Of a DNA stretch of 64,000 nt, positions 24,645 to 34,800 are shown piece after piece. Position numbers and translations under genes: made by a program. The notes beneath the pieces are model-generated. The model was not told the DNA's origin, did not search any database, and was given only the letters and a program-made list of their open reading frames with translations. Position 1 is the first letter of the stretch. Each line of letters begins with the position of its first letter. Origin of the DNA: Rhynchonema sp. JSB1_4 (taxonomy: Eukaryota; Nematoda; Chromadorea; Monhysterida; Xyalidae); NCBI GenBank assembly GCA_030248065.1, contig JASAMV010004113.1, positions 1-64,000 on the forward strand, in the 5' to 3' direction.

Positions 24645-26349
24645 CAGTGGTGTAGCTGGGTGTGTGTGGGGGGAGTGGCGTCAGGGATTGGACAATGTCA
24701 GGTCCGCTGTCCGCACAGTGTAGTTCCTGGTCCGGAGGGGGAGATAGCGGACCCCTCGTTTTTCCTCGGAGGAGATAGTGCACCGCACCCCCGAGCAGTG
24801 CTGTGGCTAGGTGAGTTTTGGGGGGTCCCCCCCAATGGTACCCTACCCGTCCCGACCTGGCACACTGCCCCCTATTCGCCCCACTCTGGCACGCTACCCC
24901 CTATCCGTCCCGCTCTGGTACCCTAACCAACCCCGATTTTTTGCCCTCAAAATGCCCATTTTTTTGCGGTCAAAAATGCCCAAATTTCGACCGAAAACCC
25001 TTAAAAGTGCAAAAAATCGCGCGCTGCGCGCGATATATGTACTTTTTTAGTACATAAAAACAGTAAAAACCTAAATACAGCCCCCGGAACAGAGACCCCG
25101 CGTGATACAGCCCCCCAAAAAGGGGTCAGTGAATTAATAGGGCCGTCAAAAATCCCGAAAGAAATCCCGAAACGAAAAATCCCGAAAAGCAAAAAGTCGT
25201 GCGTGGCATAAGGATTTTCTCTTTCTATTCGTTTTGCAAAGCACCGAAATCGGTCGAAATCGGGGCCCTGCCTGCCTGACGCAGTTTGCCTTCATAAAGT
25301 TTCAAATTTTATCATCAACGCATTTCACAAAAGCCTCGGAGAGACCAGGTTATATCCCAAATACCGTAAAAACCTAAATACAGCCCCCTAAAAACCTAAA
25401 TACAGCCCCCCCCCGCCCGGCAGTGTACCGTAAAAACCTAAATACAAGGGGGGCTCTATTAATTCACTGACCCCATTTTCAAAAAATTATTTTCGTTTCT
25501 CAGCGAGAGCGTTCCAAATCCGGTGTTATTTTCGATCGATATTCCGAGGGGGCTCTATTCCGGGGGGGCTCTATTTAGGTTTTTACGCTTTACGGTACCT
25601 AGTTCCTGGTCCGGAGGGGGAGATAGCGCCAAATAGAAGGGGGCTCTATTAACTCACTGATCCCATTTTGGGGGGCTCTATTACGGGGGGCTCTATTCCG
25701 TGGGGCCTCTATTAATTCACTGACCCGAACCTGAAAAAATTGTTCCCAGAAATACCCCCCAAAAACCCCTAAAAATGGGTTTGAAAGGATGTTTTTTCGC
25801 TTGTAATCGCATTTATTCGGGGAAAGCTCTATTCCGGGGGGGGGCTCTATTAATTCGCTGACCCCTTTTTGGGTGGCTCTATTCCGGGGGGGCTGTATTT
25901 AGGTTTTACGGTAGGGGGGGTGGGGTCTCCCCTAGGTACAGTAGGTAGGTTGCCGCCCCTCGCCTGGTACAGTAGGTAGGTTGCCGCCCCTCCCCTGGTA
26001 CAGTAGGTAGGTTGCCGCCCCACCTAACTTTTCACCCAAAACATTTATTTTTGGCTTAAAAATTGCATAAAATTAGCATATTTGTCTGCAAATAGGCGAA
26101 ATAGATAGATTGTTCCCCAAAATTTGTTGACGATAGATAGATTAGCCCATTGACGACAGATGAAATCAAAAAGTGTTGACGATAGACAGATAAAATGGGC
26201 GGACCCCCCACCCCACACCCCCAGTACTACCCTGCGGGTCAGTGAATAAAGTGAATAAAGAGCCAGCTCCCCAAATGTGGTCAGTGAATTAATAGGGCCC
26301 CCTTGTTTTTAGGTTTTTGCGGTAACACGGTTTTTGTGGCAAAATGAAA
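24645..26349. repeat. Mosaic of transposon fragments
   Basis: Starts with an orphan end CAGTGGTGTAGCTGG directly after the previous element's target duplication. A second orphan end, CAGTGTAGTTCCTGG, lies at 24717. From 25055 to 26325 there are many copies, in both orientations, of units reading CCGTAAAAACCTAAATACA and GGGGGGCTCTATTAATTCAC. These are shared with the element at 52931-53356. No gene seen. Confidence 0.6.
25935..26022. repeat. Three tandem 31-bp units
   Basis: The word GGTACAGTAGGTAGGTTGCC recurs at 25935, 25966 and 25997, each followed by GCCCC. The same word occurs singly inside the element at 23905-24636, which suggests this is a subterminal array of a related element. Confidence 0.75.
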
Positions 26350-26400
26350 GCGACAATCAGTGTAGTGGCAGGCAAATGGTTGCAAGGTACCCTTGGGGGG

Positions 26401-27526
26401 CATAGTTTTTTAGACACTTTTTAGGTGCAACTTGCACCTAAAAAATCAGAATTGCACCTAAAAATTCAGGGTTAGGTGCAAGGTTGCACCTAAAATTTTG
26501 GGCCCTTATTTGCTTAATTTAGCATTTATACAGCATCTTTTAAGGTTGGAAAGCTTAGAAACAAAAAAATGCGCTGCGCGGCTTTTCATTCCTTCCAATA
26601 AATTCCATCGAAGCATTTGGTCGACATCGACAAAAAATATTGATCTGATTGATTGATTTCGTACACAGTTAGCACCTGGTGTGCTGGTGATAAGATTCAA
26701 AACAAATACATGCTGTACTAGGATCAGTGTAGTTCCTGGTCCGGCGAGGCGGTTAGTGAACCTACCCACTTTGTCGGTGCGGCGGTTAGTGTACCTCACT
26801 GTGGGGGGAAGGAGGGGGGAAGACCAAAATTCAGGAAAAAGTCCTTTGAGGTGAAAAAATTTGACCTATTTTTGCCCTTTTTTGGAAAAAATTTTCCATA
26901 AATAGGGTATTTTGGCGACTTTTGACAACATTGACCTGAAAATTACCCATTTTAGGCCTAAAATGCCCATCTTGGGCTAAAAATGCCTATTTTAGGCAAA
27001 AATTGCGGCGGTTAGTGTACCTGGTGCGGCGGTTAGTGTACTAGTGTACCTTGGTCGCGGCGGTTAGTGTACCTTAGGAAGGGACCCCCTCCCCCCAGGA
27101 ACTACACTGACTAGAACTAGAGCAGAGCATGACAACAGTATTAGATACCCACACAGTAAATGAACAGCGAAAGTAATTACTTCGTACGTGACCCCCAAAT
27201 GTGGATATGGTGACATGAAAATTTTACTGTTTCGTTTTCTTCTCAATCGGTTCTCAATAATGAAACTGGGACAAAATGTGCTACAAAATGTTGAACTTCC
27301 CCTGAAAAGTTTGCTTTTGCTAAAGGAAAAGGCATTCATTGCGTTACAACTTTATTGAACTTCTAAAAGCACGCAAATAGCATTGAACACACAACCTGGC
27401 AAAAAAGCCTAAAATTGGCGTTTTTTGTCCAAAATAGGGGTTGCACCTACTTTGGCCAGCTTGTACCTAAAAATTGGGGGGTTGCACCTAAGTTGCACCT
27501 GGTGAATTTTGAAAAAAAAAACCCTG
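26401..27526. mobile_element. hAT-like element with TAGGTGCAA words, nested
   Basis: Ends CATAGTTTTTT and CAGGGTTTTTT (reverse strand), flanked by perfect TTGGGGGG (26393-26400, 27527-27534). Subterminal words are alternating AGGTGCAA and TTGCACCTA. The interior contains a conserved segment (GCGCTGCGCGGC and flanks) also present in the copy at 62925-63709. It is interrupted by the element at 26725-27109. Confidence 0.85.
26725..27109. mobile_element. hAT-like MITE, GGCGGTTAGTGTACC family, copy 1
   Basis: Ends CAGTGTAGTTCCTGG / CCAGGAACTACACTG (15-bp inverted repeat). Flanks ACTAGGAT and ACTAGAAC match at the first five bases, so the duplication is diverged. The word GGCGGTTAGTG recurs near both ends in the same orientation. 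The core has TTTTAGGCCTAAAATG-type palindromes. Inserted inside the 26401-27526 element. Confidence 0.8.
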
Positions 27527-27568
27527 TTGGGGGGGATGGATCCAGATGGTTGCAAGGTACCCCCCTAC

Positions 27569-27956
27569 CAGTGTAGTTCCTGGTCCGGCGCGGCGGTTAG
27601 TGTACCTACCCCTTTTTTCCGTGCGGCGGTTAGTGTACCTCCCTGGGGGGGAAGGGGGGGGAAGACCCAAATTCAGGAAAGTCACTTTTTGAGGTAGAAA
27701 ATTTGACCGGTTTTTGGCCCTTTTTGGAAAAAATTCTCCATAAAAAGGGTATTTTGGCGACTTTTCACAACATTGACCTAAAAATCACCCATTTTAGGCC
27801 TAAAAGTGCCCATTTTAGGCCTAAAATTGCCTATTTTAGGCAAAAATTGAGGCGGTTAGTGTACCTGGCGCGGCGGTTAGTGTACTAGTGTACCTTGGTC
27901 GCGGCGGTTAGTGTACCTTAGGGGGGGACCCCCCCTCCCCCCCAGGAACTACACTG
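27569..27956. mobile_element. hAT-like MITE, GGCGGTTAGTGTACC family, copy 2
   Basis: Same ends as copy 1, perfect 8-bp duplication CCCCCTAC (27561-27568 and 27957-27964). About 388 bp, no coding capacity. Word GCGGCGGTTAGTGTACC at both ends in the same orientation; core of repeated CCCATTTTAGGCCTAAAA units. Inserted into the 26358-28318 element. Confidence 0.9.
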
Positions 27957-28326
27957 CCCCCTACCCAGCCTCCGGAAGGTTGCAAGGTACCCTGAGGTCC
28001 GAAAAAAGGGTGTTTTTTGCATGCATTATACTGCAAATTTGGCCGAAAAATAGGTACTTTTTTGCATTTTGGCCGAAAATTTCCCTAAAATACCTATTAT
28101 ATGGAGGTTTGCGCGCGGAGCGCCCGAATTTTGGGGTTTTGAGGTCGAAAAACACCCATTTTTGCCGATAAAAACCATGAATTGATGGTTGCAAGGTACC
28201 CTCCGGGGTGGTTGCAAGGTACCTACCCTTCCCCCCCATCCCCCCCAAGGGGTGGTTGCAAGGTACCTACTCCTTAGGGGGGGGAATCCCCCCCATCCCC
28301 CCCCCAGCCACTACACTGGCGACAAT

Positions 28327-28950
28327 GCTGGCGGATGAAAAAAAACCGTTTGTTGCGAAAAAATTTTTTGCTCAAATTTCAAGCCAAAAGCGCCTTTTTT
28401 GACCAAAAATATCCAAAAATTGCGCTTGGCTACGTGCTTATTTTTTGTGGGGCCCAAATGGACCCGGTTCACAGAAACCAAATCACAAAAACATAAGCAT
28501 GCCTTCCCAAGAAAATTTTTGGAAATTTTGGGTTTTTTGACAATTTTTTGTTTTGACCCCAAAATCGGGCCGGGCCGAAGTTTTGATCAGTCGGGCCGGG
28601 CCGGACCGAGGTTACCCGGCCCGATCTTAATCTCTGGTACAATAGGTTGCCGCTGCCGCCCACTTTGGCAGCTGCGTATAGTCGTACATCACTTGATCGC
28701 AAGATATCGAGTATAGGCTATCGGGTATCGGTACCCAAAAGGTATCGGCTATGCACAAAAGTGTAACCCAACTCCGGATTTCTCTTTCGCCCAACTGCGT
28801 ATTTTAGGCTTACCCTTTAGGCACCAGCCGCAGCCAGAAATACCTGACCTGACCATTAACACGCGCACGCCTGCTTTTAAGCCTGAAACGAAAGCCCATT
28901 TCCGATAGGATACGGCAGTTGCGCGTCAGTTGGATTAAATTTTGCTTATT
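28327..28950. other. Spacer with degraded repeat
   Basis: Contains a fragment with GGGCCGGGCCG words (28566-28640) ending TCTTAATCTCTGG, related to the element at 23905-24636, then about 0.3 kb of unremarkable sequence. No gene recognised. Confidence 0.4.
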
Positions 28951-29250
28951 CTATCTCCGTTTGACCCCAGTGCGGTGCTTGCACCCACGTATGGGCAAAC
29001 TGCGCCAACATGAGCTCGATTTCACAGCTGGCAGAATAGTGAAACATTCTGACGTGGCTGCTGATTTGGGAAATGTTACACGTTGAAGAATACAAAGTGG
29101 AGGATGATCATTTTCTCTTTCTATTAATTTTGAATACACATCACCTTCGAAATCGGGCTCGTGTTGGCGTAGTTTGGCTTTACTACGAAATACTTCTTTC
29201 ATCAGTTGTCTTCTGTGGCCGGGTTTCTCCACGGCGCTGTGGACGACCAC
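28951..29250 (-). CDS. Unrecognised small basic protein, head-to-head with Pcc1 (candidate)
   Basis: On the minus strand an open frame starts at 29250 (MVVHSAVEKPGHRRQLMKEV) and reads through 28951. It could be unspliced (99 residues) or split by a GT-AG intron starting after ...HEPDFE (donor GTGATG) with an acceptor near TGCCAG, giving about 60 residues ending GVKRR. The first 35 residues are Lys/Arg-rich and look coding. I do not recognise a family. Its ATG is only 15 bp from the Pcc1 start on the other strand, leaving no room for separate UTRs unless they overlap. Confidence 0.22.
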   Translation of the reverse strand: MVVHSAVEKPGHRRQLMKEVFRSKAKLRQHEPDFEGDVYSKLIERENDHPPLCILQRVTFPKSAATSECFTILPAVKSSSCWRSLPIRGCKHRTGVKRR

Positions 29251-29265
29251 TTGATTTACGCACAG

Positions 29266-31062
29266 ATGTTGACAGCAGCTGAATTACAATCACCTGAAAA
29301 TAAGCGCAGAAAAGTGGAACAGAACCAAATGAATCAAGACGGTGGAGGAGTCGGAGTGGTGGATGAAGGAACTTGCCGCATCAAAGAAGGCGTTGTCAAC
29401 GAAGGTGACGATGACGCTCGGTCGTCAGCACAGCAGTCAGACGTTGAGCAAGGGGAAATCGACACCAACGAAACTGCGTCATCATCATCAACGAGTCAAA
29501 CCAAACAATCCTCTAATGGCTTGAAAAATGGTTCATCATCCACCTGTTCGACTGCTTGCTCAGCGTTAGTCCTGTTTTGTTTTGTGATTGGCTCCCGTTT
29601 GGGTGTTGTCTGGGGATGTGTTTAAGTGTTCTTGTTGTTGGCTTTACCGGACAATAATGTCGAGCGGTCCGGTCCGCTGCACAGATACCGAGTTATATCT
29701 GAACCTAAGATTACCGTTGGCTTGTAAAAAAAGTTGCAGTGGCTGGCGAACTAAGATGGACAATCCAACAGACAGCTTTTCGAATTTTCTTTATGTTACG
29801 TACGGTGGTCCGTCAATTGCACACCAGTCTTGTAATTATTGTGTTGTTTTTGAGTTGATGAATGACGCAACAAGTCAAGCCAAACCTATGCAATTGGTAA
29901 TTCGGTTTCCATGGACCGATAGCATCGTGAAATGACCATCCTTCACAGAACAACAACACATAACAGAGTCAGTGAAGCCGGAAGAGCACCGATTGTGCAG
30001 CACCTTAATTTAAAAAATAAGAACTCCTAACAACTTCATACGCAAGTAACTGATTAAAAATAATCTAGGAGGAGATTGTTTGGCTTGGTTCGATTTCAAA
30101 GTCAGCTGACAAAATCAAAACCTCAAAAATCACACCATGATCAAGAATGGGCGCTCATAAAACCCGTCAAATGTATCGCACGCCGTCAAATCGTTTTTAC
30201 CCACGTGCCTTATATTATCATTCATGTAACATCAAACAACCTGCCGTCTACGTCTATGCTTGTGTGTTGATGGCGATCGATAATTATACGCTCTTTCTAC
30301 TTCCAGCGTTTTGGGAGCCATTAATGTTTCAACAACACTGCAAATAGGGTCTAAAGAGTTGACAGAAACGGTCTGTGCGGCACCTATCCGTAGAAACCTA
30401 AAAAAGAAGAAATCAACAAAAAAAGAATGTTAGTGTTGAAACGGACAGGTTGTGTGTGGGTTTGTACCGGTTATTATGGGCACTTTTGTCAGTCAGACAG
30501 GCGCATACTGCAACACGCGGGCAGTGCTCGAACGGGATTGCTTATCGCGATACGGGATATTAATCGGGACTGGACTTCTCAACGGGACTGAAATAGCATA
30601 GCATCGTGAAATGACCATCCTTCACAGAACAACAACACATAACAGAGTCAGTGAAGCCGGAAAAGCACCGATTTTGCAGCACCTTAATTTTAAAAATAAG
30701 AAATGATGATTATTTCTTCAGATCCATTCAACTATCATTTCCCACCGATCGATTCGCTCAAATTGTGCACGATTCTCTCGTTGCTGACGCCGAACCACCT
30801 CGCAGTTCTGTCACGAAATCGATGAATATCGATAAATCAACTTTGCATACGTTAGTACAGTGACTTTGCTTCGAATACCCTTGCGTTGTTTCATTAGATA
30901 AAAGTTCTGAGTAAATATATTTCTTGCAGCACATTCGACGCCAAATTTTCGGACGTAAAAAAACTGAAGAAGTCAATTGACCATTACTTGGACATGGTCT
31001 TGCTGGTCACTGAAACAGTGAAGAAATTCGATTATGCCGGTGACGCTTGTGGTGCTGTTTAG
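29266..31062 (+). CDS. Pcc1: Pcc1/LAGE3, KEOPS complex subunit; C-terminus cut by a transposon
   Basis: Subunit that dimerises KEOPS, the complex making t6A37 on ANN-decoding tRNAs. Exons 29266-29564, 30722-30850, 30930-31062; phases 2 and 2 agree; 186 residues. Residues 1-99 are disordered (Ser/Glu/Asp-rich, PENKRRKVEQ near the start, EQGEID). The Pcc1 fold follows: IQLSFPTDRFAQIVHDSL, VADAEPPRSSVTKS, then FSDVKKLKKSIDHYLDMVLL and VTETVKKFD, matching the LAGE3 order PFPTxxxAxIAxxSLxPDAEP, a variable strand, then the long C-terminal helix. The start at 29266 follows an acceptor-like ACGCACAG; an in-frame ATG at 29206 is the alternative. The stop TAG at 31060-31062 is the first three bases of a hAT-like insertion. 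Intron 1 holds a second insertion. Confidence 0.85.
29919..30023. repeat. 105-bp direct duplication, left copy
   Basis: Starts ATAGCATCGTGAAATGACC and ends AAATAAGAA. The same 105 bases recur at 30598-30702 with only a few differences, flanking a 574-bp dispersed repeat in Pcc1 intron 1. Confidence 0.85.
30024..30597. mobile_element. Dispersed repeat (family with CTCCTAACAACTTC start), copy 1
   Basis: 574 bp between the two 105-bp duplicates. Its two ends match those of a second copy at 34880-35713 (start CTCCTAACAACTTCATACGC, end near AACGGGACTGAAAT). The last ~38 bases of the window (63963-64000) are the reverse complement of the part near 30478-30515. No terminal inverted repeat and no coding frame seen, so the class is unknown. 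Confidence 0.7.
30598..30702. repeat. 105-bp direct duplication, right copy
   Basis: Second copy of the 29919-30023 sequence. It ends 19 bp before the start of Pcc1 exon 2 (30722). Confidence 0.85.
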
Positions 31063-31534
31063 GGTTAGAGAGATGTCGGGTGTCGGGTGCCAAAAAAGTG
31101 TAGGTGTCGGGTGTCGGGTACCCCCAGATGTCGGGTGTCGGGTTTTTTCGGACCCGACAGCCGACACCCGACACTTACGGTTCAAAACATCAGTATTGCT
31201 GAGAGAAGAATTTTGAGAGAAAATTTTCTTCGAACCAAATGTTTCCGAAGACGCAGAATGTGACATTTTGGTGTTTATTTCGTATGAAAATACTTGAATT
31301 CAGTAACTTGAGCCAAAAAATTGCACTCGTGATGCAAATGAGCAAAAATTTGCCTGTTTTTGGTCTAAAAACAGGTGTCGGGTTTTTTTCAAAAACTAGA
31401 TGTCGGGTGTCGGGTTTTTTTGCAACTGTCGGGTGTCGGGTGTCGGCTTTTTTTCTGAGATGTCGGGTGTCGGGTACTTCCAGATGTCGGGTGTCGGCTG
31501 TCGGGTGTCGGGTACCCCCCGACCTCTAACCCTA
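31060..31534. mobile_element. hAT-like element with GTCGGGTGTCGGG words inserted in Pcc1
   Basis: Ends are 11-bp inverted repeats TAGGGTTAGAG / CTCTAACCCTA, flanked by perfect GTGCTGTT (31052-31059 and 31535-31542). Subterminal arrays of GTCGGGTGTCGGG lie at both ends, with one inverted stretch near 31155-31180. 475 bp, non-coding. TAGGG fits the YARNG start of hAT ends. The insertion point is inside the last codons of Pcc1. Confidence 0.9.
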
Positions 31535-31542
31535 GTGCTGTT

Positions 31543-31892
31543 ACTCCGGCTGGCTCAACCGTTAATTCTTAACTTACCAAACAACGCTCATCAGTTTGTT
31601 TTTCTGTGCCTGGTCCCTTTCGTCAAGTGATGTTGTTTCTCGCATTATACATATTGATAATAAGTGTTTTCACGATAAATATCAGACATCGGGATTTTGG
31701 GCTGTGTTGTCGAAATGGTTGTTGCATCCAGCATTGCATGTGAATGCAAGTGCATATCATTACCATTGTGCTTATCAGTTTTTATCAGTATTTATCATTC
31801 GTTGTGAATTGTAGCACACGCGGAGTGTTTTCATCTGCCAATTGCGCCCTGCTTCAGATGAGTGTTTCGCACTGAACCGAGTGCAGTTAAAA
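31543..31892. other. Pcc1 3' region and golgin promoter region
   Basis: The original Pcc1 frame can be followed after the transposon for nine codons to a TAA at 31570-31572. The remaining ~320 bp separate the two genes on the same strand and hold no other recognised feature. Confidence 0.5.
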
Positions 31893-34800
31893 ATGTTCAA
31901 GAACTTGAAAGAAAAGGTTGAAAAACGTTTGGCGGAGGAGACGCATAGAATTCAATCGGTTGGTGGTTTTATTTCCGTTTTGTAGTCTTCGCATTTATTG
32001 TGTTGTTGTTTTCATCCAGAGGAAACTTTCGGGTGTTCATAAACAATTGGCGCTTCGGTCTTTTGTAACGTTCGATCAACTAATCTGGGGTTAATCCAAG
32101 CTTTATGTTATCCATTTTTCTGGTCCTGTTGTCCTGGGTCGTTCAGGGGTTTCTGTTGTTCAACTTCCTGACTCGCCAGACTCGGTGATGTTTCAGACGG
32201 TGAGCCAAGTCGGCGGCAACATTGCTTCGAACATTCGCAGTCGCGCGGTCAGTTGATTTGTCCCTGTTTCTGATGTTTTCCCGCTCTTCCCTGTTTGTTT
32301 TCTTGATTCCACCACTTTATTGGCCAAATTCTTGACAGTTTGATTGTTCAATTTCTGTCCGTGTGTTGCAGAGCGACCAAGATCTGGCGTCGATGGACAC
32401 GAGCAATGGCAGCAGCAGCACGACATTCGATCCGTTTGCCGGAGTCAGCAAGGTGGGGGGAGGTCGATGGTTGCATGACATGCGACAAGTTGAATACTAT
32501 TGTGCTCATTCCGAAAAAACGACCGCAAGCAATTAACCAGCAAACACGCAGAATCGGATTATGAGCTTTGCGGGCAAGCCCTGTGACAACGACCTACCGC
32601 TTGTTTTGCGATTGAGTTTGTGCGCTAGTTTCGATCAGCGCAAACGTTCGTTAGTTCTGTGTTTGGATTTAACTGAATGGCACAATACGACTTGCCCGTG
32701 TCAAGTCCAATCGTTGTTGTGGTCCATAGGTTTTTTTAGACACTTTTTAGGTGCAATTTGCACCTAAAATTTCAGAATTGCACCTAAAAACTGGAGGTTA
32801 GGTGCAACTAGCACCTAGATTTTTCACACTTTGTTCATAAAACAAAATTCTAGGTGCAAGTTGCACCTAGAATTTGACATATTGGGTGCAAGTTGCACCC
32901 AGTGAATTTTGAAAAAAAACTATGTTGTGGTCGCAGTCACACCGGTTGCCCGCAAAGTCCATACGGTCCACAATGCTTGCAGTCAGCCGACGCGATCGGT
33001 GGTTCGTCCGTGATGGAGGGATTCAGTATCGATGACGATAACAGTCCCACCAGACAGAGACGCAACTCGGCCGGCAGTGTTGGCAGCAACGATAGGTGTG
33101 TTTGCGCATCAAATTTGCACCATCTTTGATTTAACTGACATTATTGCGTGAATTCGCGTGTCGATTACAAACTTGCTCCAATGCAGTTATTGCTGTGGCC
33201 TGGGTATATCTGCTAAATTCAGTGTTATGTATCAGTATCAGATATAGTCTTCCTGAACATATGTCTTTTATGGCGAGCAACCAAGGCAACTGTTTTCGTA
33301 GCGAGCGCAAGGTGATGCACAATGCAGCCAGCTGGGTTTTCGTTGTGATGATTGAGCTGATGATGTTCTGTTTGGTTCTTTTGTGATTCGCAGCAGGTAT
33401 GCTGCACAACGAACGCAGCCGATTAGAGTGGTTGACGGTGTGCGCCCAACCCATATGCGAGATTGAAAATGTTTGCAACAAACCGATGCAGCATTTGTGC
33501 GTGTGTGTGTGTTAGCCTGCCAGGAATAAACACACTGAACGCCAACGAAACCAGTTGCATTAGTGTTCAGCTCACCCAAACGGCTTCTTCTCGCTAGCTA
33601 TAGTAGTACACAATAAGTACACCTGGCACCTGTGCAGATGTGCGCTCGATTTAGCACCGTCAGGTTCGGCAAAATAATTCCATGATTTTTTTGTTCAAGC
33701 AACTGTCTTTTGTTCGACGATTGTTTTGTCTGGTTTTTCAGTATGAGTATCTTCCACTCGATTCCTTTGGGCACGTCCGCCAGCCGACTCGAGCCGATCG
33801 CATCTGATGTCGAAAGCACGTTCACAGGTACGTTCTTGCAATGATCCGGCGGGCCTTGTCGTTGTCTTGATCAGTAGACTTTTTTTATCATCGATACTTT
33901 TAGATTTATGGACCGCTTGCAGTCTGCCCTATTTATAGTGACACCCTTTGCAGTGGTACTCTCCATACAGTGCCAGTAGATATTTATCAACGCTATCTTA
34001 GTTCCCTATCTGGCGTTGGGCTCGAAGTTACCACTCTACAGTATATGCACACGTTGGATATTCTGGAGGTGACAAAAAACGGCCGGTCCATGTAAAGAGG
34101 GTCGACCGTAATTCCAATATAAAAATAGTTCAAGTTGACATCGGTAGATCTGGAAGATCTGATCGTGATGACCAAGTTTGACACACTGATGGCCCAGTAT
34201 TTGCAATCGTCACGTCATGATGGATTGTTCGGTTGTGTGTATGCAGATGTGGAGACTGGCTCGTCGGCGTTGTCGGGCGCCAGCAAGGAGCAGATATCGT
34301 CGGTGCTGCACAAACTGCAGGGACGTGCTGCCAATTACAAGGACAAATACAGAGACGTACGTTCAATTTACAAATGGTTGTTCACGTTGAATGATTGAAT
34401 TGTAGTCCAGCCACGAACTCATGGGACGACTTATTTTGAAGTTGACTTATACACAGGTTGTATGTATGCTAGCCTGAACCAGGTTCACGCCCACAGTATC
34501 TACAGTATGTGGCGAATTAATCTAGTATCGATTGTGGAAAAGTTGCACAACAGATGCTGCATGCATTTTGTGCCAAGATTTAGGCTCTTACTTCAAAAAC
34601 ACAAATATATGTGAGACATAGCTGTGTGTGGGTATCATTTGATGTCAGAGGGATATAACCCGCGTGTTGCATTATGCGTTTGTCTGACTGACAGTGACAA
34701 CTCATTAGTGGCAACACTAAATTTTTTAATATCCTTAATTCAAAAAAGTCACGCGTCTAAGGACTAAGGAGGACCGGTCCGATCCGATCATAAAGTTTGA

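Larger units (their letters stand above)
26358..28318. mobile_element. hAT-like composite element with GGTTGCAAGGTACC words
   Basis: Begins CAGTGTAGTGGC and ends GCCACTACACTG, flanked by a perfect 8-bp duplication GCGACAAT (26350-26357 and 28319-28326). The 14-bp word GGTTGCAAGGTACC occurs six times in the same orientation near both ends (26378, 27548, 27978, 28188, 28209, 28254, approximate). The core has CCTAAAATACC-type units and a GCGCGCGGAGCGC hairpin near 28112. Two other elements have inserted into it (26401-27526 and 27569-27956). Confidence 0.85.

Noticed and set aside
24000..28700. CRISPR-like repeated words
   Set aside because: Repeats are irregularly spaced, occur in both orientations, contain no unique spacers of constant length, and the genome is eukaryotic.
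29588..29935. Open frame coding MSSGPVRCTDTELYLNLRL... in Pcc1 intron 1
   Set aside because: No recognised family, no good acceptor, and it cannot join Pcc1 exon 2 in phase, whereas the donor at 29565 can. Possibly transposon-derived or chance.
31070..31530. Telomere- or satellite-like GTGTCGGGTGTCGGG array
   Set aside because: It is bounded by 11-bp inverted ends and an exact 8-bp duplication, so it is a transposon interior, not a telomeric or centromeric array.
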